Assembly: GCA_032358165.1 (NCBI GenBank) | Contig: JAALGY010000035.1 | Location: 434,001-498,000, forward strand | DNA: 64,000 nt | Direction: 5' to 3' | Origin: Diplosphaera chodatii | Taxonomy: Eukaryota > Chlorophyta > Trebouxiophyceae > Prasiolales > Stichococcaceae | Shown: positions 48,822-64,000 of the stretch, piece after piece | Position numbering within the stretch: position 1 is the stretch's first letter | Layout: each line of letters begins with the position of its first letter | Made by a program: the position numbers and the translations under genes | The notes under the pieces: generated by a model | Seen by the model: only the letters and a program-made list of their open reading frames with translations | Database searches by the model: none | What the model was told of the DNA's origin: nothing

Positions 48822-49675
48822 TCACTCGCCCTTCTCAAGCTTTTCAAGCTCCTCCTGCAGTGATGGCTCCTTTACGCCCTGTGCCTCATTCTCCTGCAAG
48901 TGGACGCACCAATTGCATTTGGCTGCCACCTCACGCCCGCAGATATCTACAGGACAACACGCATTAGTACTGCACCTTTGCCATGCGCTGCGCCTCGTAG
49001 AACATGTAATTTGACAACCCACGGATAGCCCTGCAGGAGCAGGAGGATTCGATGCATTGTGCTGCAAGAAATTCACCCACTGATATTCACCCACAGCATG
49101 GCACAGCATTGGCAGCTTGGTACTGCTACTAAAAAATGACACCACTTACGCGTCCTTCTGCTCGTCGATCTGCAACACAGGACAATCACAATATGCACCG
49201 TGGCACTACCCATGGTAGGATGCACTCGGGTTGCCAAGGTGTAGCAAGCAAAAACTCCTGCACTCCATTGGGCCATCAGATGCTCACCTTGTCTTCGTCG
49301 GTCTCGTTGATATTGGCTCGGAAGGCGGTCCTCACTTGGTTCCACAGAGCAACGCGGTGGTTTAAAATGCCACTCTGCACCATATGGACGCATTTGCCTC
49401 CGCCGTCAGCACATGCATACTGCCGGCAATGGACTGTCCGCAGTCGTGGAAGTGCATGCATTGCATCGGCACAAGATCATTGACGCCCACATACCGTGCT
49501 AGAGATGTAGTCAGCCAGCCTCAGGCAATCCCGATATAGCTGCGCATGCAAAACACAGGCGCCTTGGTCATGCCGGCATGCATGCTGGGACGTGTCTCAC
49601 GGGAATGCTGCTTGCTAGGCCAGTGCACTGATAACGTAGACGCACCTTGATCACTGTGAACTGCGACTTGTCCAT
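48822..49675 (-). CDS. LYR-motif (Complex1_LYR) protein
   Basis: Small protein of the LYRM family; members are usually mitochondrial and serve as adaptors for iron-sulfur cluster delivery or as respiratory-complex assembly factors. Six short exons join with consistent phase: MDKSQFTVIK (start 49675, good ACCATGG context), then LYRDCLRLADYISST with the LYR motif, SGILNHRVALWNQVRTAFRA then NINETDEDK, IDEQKDA, IRGLSNYMFYEAQRMAK, and ENEAQGVKEPSLQEELEKLE with stop 48822-48824. The total is about 95 residues, normal for the family. Arg-Ala-Asn-x-x-Glu after the helix pair fits LYRM proteins. Which LYRM it is cannot be told. It lies 105 bases upstream of Der on the same strand and is divergent from RPC2. 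Confidence 0.82.
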
Positions 49676-50019
49676 GGTGCCTCAGCAGTCATCAGATGAG
49701 AGCGCGCAGGGAGTTTGGACGGCTGGTGCAAGTTAGCTATGCCGTCGATTGCGCAAACTGCAACCTAAGACAGGCTCCACCAAACCACTTCTGATACTTT
49801 GTGCAAATAGACTCTGAGCAGCGAGAGCGCGGGGCCGCGGGCGGGCACTGCACCTCTCGGAAAGCGGCTGGCGCCTGCAACCGCCCTGCAGCAGCTGGCA
49901 TGAGTCTTGCCAATTGCACACAGATGCTCACAGTCAGATTTGCTGCAGAAGCAATGCATGAAACGACTGCATACGACAAGTGTTTGGTCTTGCGGTGCCC
50001 CGCTGGTCTGACATCAGTG

Positions 50020-50027
50020 TTATATAG
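50020..50027 (-). promoter_or_regulatory. TATA-like box toward the LYR gene
   Basis: The minus strand reads CTATATAA here, about 345 bases upstream of the LYR protein start. AT runs are rare in this GC-rich window, but no transcription start is known. Confidence 0.3.
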
Positions 50028-50071
50028 GGCATGCACAATTGCATGTCGAGCGACTCCACGGAACACTGCTG

Positions 50072-50084
50072 ATATATATAAATT
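50072..50084 (+). promoter_or_regulatory. TATA-like box toward RPC2
   Basis: ATATATATAAATT on the plus strand, about 230 bases upstream of the RPC2 start codon, so a start site would leave a 5' UTR of roughly 200 bases. Confidence 0.4.
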
Positions 50085-50311
50085 CGGTACTTGAGAGCTG
50101 ACTTCAGAGCAGTTTAAGCAGCATACTCTGGCCTTGTAGAAGGTGGACTGAGCCTGCTCAGTGGCATCAAGTGCGCCAACGCAGCCGCTTCCAGATCAGC
50201 AGCGGGTGCTTGCGTGGTCTCCGGCGTATCAGTAGGGGCCGTTCGTCAGCCTTGACACGCCAGTAAGCGGCCTGCCGCGCCTGGGCGGCAGGCGGGCAGC
50301 GGCGGCCAACG

Positions 50312-59130
<8,819 letters not shown>

Positions 59131-61682
59131 ATGTCAGTGCACAGTAATTGCCAGCAGATCCTCGGCTGCACCCGCCAACCACACCGCACGCTGAGCAATC
59201 CTCCACAACATCGGCCGCAGCACCGGCGCATCGTCTTGCAACCGCCAGCTCGGTCAGCAGCAAACCTAGTGGGGCTGTTAGCTGGCGGGCCGAGCACCAC
59301 AGTCGCACGCTGGACGTCCTGCAATCGGCTGCGGCACGCAGCACTGCAGCCTCGGCGGCAGCTCCTTCTCAGTGCTACATCATATGACGGCGGCGTTGCC
59401 AGGCCAGCGAGGGCGGGTGACGATTTCGACGCCGATGAGCTGACCCCGCTCGACGGTGAGTCCAGGAGGCATGCTGCGATTTTTGCTGCTGCGGCGCCGC
59501 AGCTGCGTCGCAATCACTGTTGGCGCCCTGCAGGCTGGTTCGCCGGGAGCCCATGTGTAGAATCCCATAACAAACGTGTCACGTTACTCACAAGCTGGGT
59601 TGGGTCACACGCAGGCACCCAGCGGCATGTGAATGGCGTGAGTTGCATGCCCTTGAGAGTGGCGCTTGTGGCTGCAGGGTTTGAGGAAAATGACCTCGAC
59701 GACGACGGGGACGAGGACGACGAGGTGGACGAACTCGAGCTCCAGAACTGGACGCAGAAAGTGAGGAATTGGTGGGACTTTGGCGCAGACGGTGAGAGCA
59801 CGCTGCAGATCACACCATGCCAATAATGGCCTTGCCGCAAGCTGAGTTGAGCATGCTTGATGCGAGCTGCACATGCTAGACGGTGGACGCTGTGACCGAG
59901 CTCAACATCATGTACACAGCACCAATTCTGTGTGCTTGGCACTGCAGAGGAGAATCTGCTGGCGGGCACCTCGGAGGTCGATGACTCGAGTGTGCCCTGG
60001 AACACGCTCTCCGAGAAGAACTTCCTTCTGGGGAAGAACCTGGTACACTGTTCACCTCCGCCTCCTCTGCACCGCCTGTACAGCTGGTGGAGGCTGGTTC
60101 ATGAGGGCGCTGTTCGTCATGACAATGCATGTCACGCCTGCTGCAAGCTGGTCGGCGGGCTGTCTGCAGGCGCGGATCAGGGAGGACAACCCAGACTTCG
60201 TCGGCATGCTGCCCATCCCGGAGCGCGACCAGTTTGCGCCGACAGAGCCGCCGCCTGTGCCAGAGGCCCCGTTCGCAAACCCCGATTGGGACGAATGGGA
60301 GTACAGGTGAGGGGCCCTGCGCGTGAGCACTGCTGCACCTGTCGACTTGGCCTACCATTGCCCCACATCGTCCTCTGTAGCAAATTGCGCAGCCTGCCGG
60401 CCCTGGTGTTGGACAACAAACGTATACCGCATGTGGCTGAGCATGCCGCAGCAATGGTCGCCAGCAGTAAAGGGGGTTGTCATGTGCAGGGCGTACGTTG
60501 AGAAGTACGGGCGCCTCCGGAAAGAGCGGTTTGAGTGGAACAGACGGCGAGCCGCGCTCGGCGAATACCGCAACCTCGTGGTAGGCGTCGCCCCAGCTGC
60601 ACAGACACAGCATTGCGTCAGCCGACACACTCTGAGGGCGCACTTGCATCAGCAGCTTCGTGCGCAATTTGTCACTCCTTGCATGTGCGGCCGGGGGACA
60701 CATGAGGAGGATACGTACGATATCTATGCGGAGCACACAATGATCAATGTGTCACCATGTCGTGCCGCACAGGTTGACGACAGAGTAGACCTACGACTAC
60801 AGCTGCCATGGCACGAGCGGGAGCCGGACTGGACCAATGAGCAGATATTCAATCTCATCACGCTTGACGGCACCGCTGCCATGCCTGCCGACATCACCGT
60901 CACTGTGAGTGGCTTTGGGTGCACGGCGCTTGAGCATCTGCAGGATACAACTGCGGCACTGTGACACCGGTTGGGCTCATCAGCCGAGCTGCAGGGTGCG
61001 ATCGCATGACAGCTATGTACCTGAATGTAGCAAACCTAGCTTATGTGTGTGTGGGGGGTGCAGGTGCAAGACCCCCTGGGGCGGGCGGACATGCAGGAGC
61101 TGGGCGGGCGGTACCTGGAGTCCACAGAGGAGTTCCTGCAGCGGACGGGGCACCTCATGGAGCGCCCGCCCACGCAGGTGCAGCTGTGCCTCGAGAACTG
61201 AGCAGTGCCGCTCAGGACACGCCCATCGCGTGGCTGCTGTACACATGACGCCACGTAACTTGCCGGGTGCTTGCTGCGTCCGCGCATGACAGCGGCACCG
61301 CCTATGCTGCTGGAGCAACCCCATCAACTTGAGCCTCTGCACCATGCCACCGCCAGGAGGACCTGGCAGACCTGGGCGTCACGCAGCTGGCAGGGGATTT
61401 CGAGGGCTTCGAGCAGGAGCAGGTGCGGTCTCCGTCCCGCTGCCCTGCTGAGTCTACACTCCCGCTGACTTGCGTGTGTGGGTCTGTTAGGGTGCCCTGT
61501 GGATGAACCCGGTTGCATCAAGGGCGCTGCGTCCACTCAAACAGGGTGAGGAGGCAGAAGGCACCCATGCAGAGGATAGCCAGCAGGTTGCAGCGCCGCG
61601 GTCGCAGCCGCCACCACAGCAGCAGACCAGCAGCAGCAGCAGCTCGTATCATGACCCGATCTTTGAGGAAGGTTGGGAGTGA
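59131..61682 (+). CDS. Plastid-targeted acidic protein, function unknown
   Basis: Multi-exon gene with consistent phase through nine exons. The N-terminus from 59131 (MSVHSNCQQILGCTRQPHRT) is rich in Arg, Ser and Ala with no acidic residue for about 90 positions, like a plastid transit peptide. Then come a very acidic stretch (DDDGDEDDEVDELELQNWTQ), VRNWWDFGAD, SSVPWNTLSEKNFLLGKNLA, REDNPDFVGMLPIPERDQFA, NPDWDEWEYRAYVEKYGRLR, KERFEWNRRRAALGEYRNLV, QLPWHEREPDWTNEQIFNLI, ADMQELGGRYLESTEEFLQR, EDLADLGVTQLAGDFEGFEQ and GALWMNPVASRALRPLKQGE. A Ser/Gln tail ends YHDPIFEEGWE, stop 61680-61682. TGTAAA at 61739 is a likely polyadenylation signal. I do not recognise the family; the Trp-rich motifs look conserved and the protein is probably a green-lineage one. 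In-frame Mets at 58864 and 58939 are alternative starts. Confidence 0.75.
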
Positions 61683-62191
61683 TTATTCCCTGAAGACATT
61701 TGGTTTCGCAGCACACCAGCGTTGAGTACAGCATGACTGTAAAGTTGAGCATGCCTGGGCTTGTTAAGGGAGTGGAAGGAAAGAGCCCCAAGCAGCTGCT
61801 TGCAATGCATCCTGCAATGGCACATTCAAAGCGACTGTAGTGTGTGCTGACAACTTTGACAGGACTGCATCATTCTGAGTAGCTTACAGAGATATACATG
61901 AGCATATGCTGAAACGTCCAATGCACTGCAGATGCAGACGCCGACAAAGTCATCCGAGGACAGCAATTCCTGAATGCAAAATTTTGCCACATCGCCACAA
62001 TCTGTATTGCAACCTGTCGCTACCAACAAAGTGCAGTCTATCTATGCATTTACATGAGTCGCTCACTCAAGCATGCGTCTGATTCTGAGCACGAGCGACC
62101 CATCGTGTGACACCACCGATTGTCTGGTCAGCTGATGGAGCAGAAGCGCATTCCCCGAACTTTGCTGTACATGTGCTGTGCGCGGTTGTCT
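61683..62191. other. Convergent intergenic region with paired polyadenylation signals
   Basis: 509 bases between two convergent genes. TGTAAA at 61739-61744 (plus) and TGTAA on the minus strand at 62050-62054 are the likely signals. Nothing else is visible. Confidence 0.5.
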
Positions 62192-62890
62192 TCATTGGTT
62201 GTCACTGAACAGCATCTGATTCAGCACCTGCAGGCGTTGATACCAAAGGTTGCGGTTTGTACCAACAGTCTAGTGCAGCACCTGTGCAGCCGGAAGAACT
62301 TCGTGCAAATTTGGCTCACCAGCGCCACGATGATGGAGCATGCTGTGATTGTCAGAGCCTCCCACGGATCCTGCGACCACACAAGACTCGTGCTTGAGGC
62401 TCGCACGTCAGCAGCACCAAGCAGCTTGTGCAGGACTGTGGCAGTTGCTGCTCAGAACATGGCGCAGTGGGCAAGCTCATGCCATCTGCACACTATGTGC
62501 GCACCTGGCCCCGGCTCACGAAGAAGCTGGTGCACACCATTGCGCCCAGACCAGATGAGACGATGTCAACGGTCTGCACACGAGGAATGACCAGTCGAAC
62601 AGCTGCCGGGCAAGCGACCCTCCTGCATTGCAAGCCGCCTTTGGACGGTCACACACTAACGGACGTGCAACTAATGCACTCCGTTTTCGCACCGAGACGG
62701 CGGGCGGCGGGCCCTGAGGGGACGACTTGGCGAGCTTCGCCGACACAGCGATCCTGTGCCCCGTTCTGCGGACTGGTGCAACCCGGTGCAGGCTGGGGGC
62801 GCCCGGGCGCTGGAACTGGCTGGGAAGCGCTGACGCATTGCGCAAGGCAAGCTGCGCCGGCCGGGACGGCTGCACCTGCAGGGCTGCCAT
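62192..62890 (-). CDS. Small plastid membrane protein, function unknown
   Basis: Four exons with fully consistent phases: 62890-62661, 62622-62505, 62370-62320 and 62227-62192, about 144 residues. Exon 1 is a typical transit peptide (MAALQVQPSRPAQLALRNAS, then SLHRVAPVRRTGHRIAVSAK). The mature part reads VQTVDIVSSGLGAMVCTSFF then VSRGQ, DPWEALTITACSIIVAL and VLNQMLFSDNQ, giving two hydrophobic segments split by a polar RGQDP turn. A minus-strand TGTAA lies about 140 bases after the stop. The turn between two short spans reminds me of small conserved cyanobacterial/plastid membrane proteins, but I cannot name the family. The exon 1 donor (GTTAGT) is the weakest point. Confidence 0.6.
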
Positions 62891-63399
62891 TGCTGGTGTC
62901 GGCACAAGGCGCGCGTGCAATGGGCTGCTCAGGGCTGCACACCTGAATGCGGTGGCAAACGTTGGGCCTGAGGCAAGTTTGGCAGTAACTGAGACGGTTC
63001 GCAAAGGCTGGAATGCAGCTGGTGCACCGCTGGCTGCGGGGCAGGGAAAAACGCGTCGCAAAATCTGGCACTTTCAGATCTTTCCAGGTGGGACCTCATC
63101 CACACGGGATCCACTCTGATGAAAGGCCCCTGACCGGCAGTGCCTGTCATAGGCGGGCTCCCGCTTGTTTGGCAGAAAGGCGGGACGGACCGCCAGCGCA
63201 GCATTAGGGTAATGAAGTGGCCCGCCGATGTCCGCCGCTTGTCGCGGGGCTCCAGTACAAACCAGTCGCGAGGCTCAAGGCGTCGAGCAAAATACCGCTC
63301 AGCGCTCTTCGAGACAAAAGTGCGCACAGTTGCTTGAATCAAGCCGTAGTGGTGCCATTTTGAGCGGCATGCCGTGCTTTGCTGGTGTGTTGACCATTG
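62891..63399. other. Divergent intergenic region
   Basis: 509 bases between the small plastid protein (minus) and the J-domain gene (plus). Long minus-strand open frames here continue that gene's exon 1 upstream without recognisable content. Confidence 0.4.
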
Positions 63400-64000
63400 A
63401 TGAGTGACTGGGACCTGCTGGGCGTGCCACGCAACGCGAGCAAAGAGCAGGTGCGCTGTTGGGCGACGCACTCCTTGTTGAATGCATGAGTGTCGCTGTG
63501 CTGGTTTTCAGCACGTCATGCTGGTTGTCTCGCAGTACTGCATCGCCATTGCTGCGCACAACGCACGTCTGTGCGCGGCGCCATGTGGAACATGCGTCAG
63601 AGGGTCTGCTGGTGATGTGCAGGTCAAGACCGCATACAGAAAACTCTGCCTGCAGCACCACCCAGACCTGTTTCAAGGGCAGCAGCGGGGAGAGGCGGAG
63701 GTGCGCTTCAGGACAATATCGGACGCATACAACAGGCTGCACACAGGTGCGACAATTTACATCACAGCCAGGGCTTTGCACAGCCACCCCAACGGCAGTG
63801 ACCAACGCCGAGGTGCCACTGCTGGTTGCGTTCATTCATGATCGGCGTGCAATTGTGCGCAGGCCAAACCCGGTCACAGCGTCCCCGTAGCGCTGGTGAG
63901 CATCTACAGTGTGACTGGAGCCCAGTAAGTCTGGCAGTGCCGGCTCTCGTGGCTGTGGTATTTGCTGCATATGTCTTGATGGCGATAAGGTTTGATTTGG
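63400..64000 (+). CDS. J-domain protein with a membrane segment (3' partial)
   Basis: DnaJ-type co-chaperone that would stimulate an Hsp70. Exon 1 starts at 63400 with MSDWDLLGVPRNASKEQ. Exon 2 (about 63624-63745) gives VKTAYRKLCLQHHPDLFQGQ with the essential HPD, then EAEVRFRTISDAYNRLHT. A short third exon (GQTRSQRPRSA) and a fourth, beginning VPALVAVVFAAYVLMAIRFD, join in phase and add a hydrophobic segment before the window ends. The J domain is at the very N-terminus, as in small membrane-anchored plant J proteins of mitochondria, plastid or ER. The remainder is outside the window, so length and location are unknown. Confidence 0.82.

Larger units (their letters stand above)
49676..50311. 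other. Divergent intergenic region, LYR protein and RPC2
   Basis: 636 bases. It contains two outward-facing TATA-like runs, annotated separately, about 50 bases apart. No gene is visible in it. Confidence 0.45.

Overview
This window is nuclear DNA of a green alga, probably a trebouxiophyte. Genes are packed tightly and cut by many short GT-AG introns, exons are GC-rich, plastid-targeted proteins sit beside eukaryotic nuclear and cytosolic ones, and several genes are followed by TGTAA, the chlorophyte polyadenylation signal. Most best matches are plant-type (SERINC, AP-4 mu, TIP1-type ankyrin-DHHC, plastid MCAT and Der). I cannot name the species. Every gene model was assembled by eye from reading frames, splice sites and remembered family motifs; no search was run.

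Layout. 1-1238 (+) 3' part of a dienelactone hydrolase; 1492-4330 (-) SERINC membrane protein; 4756-4929 (+) 57-residue membrane protein, 81 bases before AP-4 mu (5011-7670 +); 8461-11040 (+) MYST histone acetyltransferase; 11314-12599 (+) CURT1/CAAD-like thylakoid protein; 13240-16268 (+) RtcB RNA ligase; 17112-25872 (+) very large Gln/Ala-rich chromatin protein with tandem BRCT, AT-hook and BAH; 26134-27860 (-) CNOT9/RCD1; 28354-30663 (+) plastid malonyl-CoA:ACP transacylase; 30781-31381 (-) small coiled-coil protein; 31994-34951 (+) WEE1-like kinase; 35207-36620 (-) PNPO-like flavoprotein; 37310-40373 (-) ankyrin-DHHC acyltransferase; 41045-43651 (+) pinin-like; 44253-44917 (+) RBX1-like; 45229-48716 (-) plastid Der GTPase; 48822-49675 (-) LYR-motif protein; 50312-58659 (+) RNA polymerase III second-largest subunit; 59131-61682 (+) plastid-targeted protein of unknown role; 62192-62890 (-) small plastid membrane protein; 63400-64000 (+) 5' part of a J-domain membrane protein.

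The genes are mostly housekeeping: transcription and chromatin (RPC2, MYST, BRCT-BAH), RNA processing and decay (RtcB, CNOT9, pinin), cell cycle and ubiquitin (WEE1, RBX1), membrane traffic (AP-4, SERINC, DHHC) and plastid function (MCAT, Der, CURT1-like, two unknowns). They do not form one pathway. Orientation is often divergent then convergent, so promoters and 3' ends are frequently shared.

The points most worth following are two tight same-strand pairs that look bicistronic (small membrane protein/AP-4 mu and LYR protein/Der), a 13-bp hairpin that encloses the AP-4 mu start codon, an RBX1-like RING missing all four ligands of the third zinc, a 53BP1-type BRCT pair joined to a BAH domain, and two AT-rich islands just inside introns that combine an in-frame stop with TGTAA.
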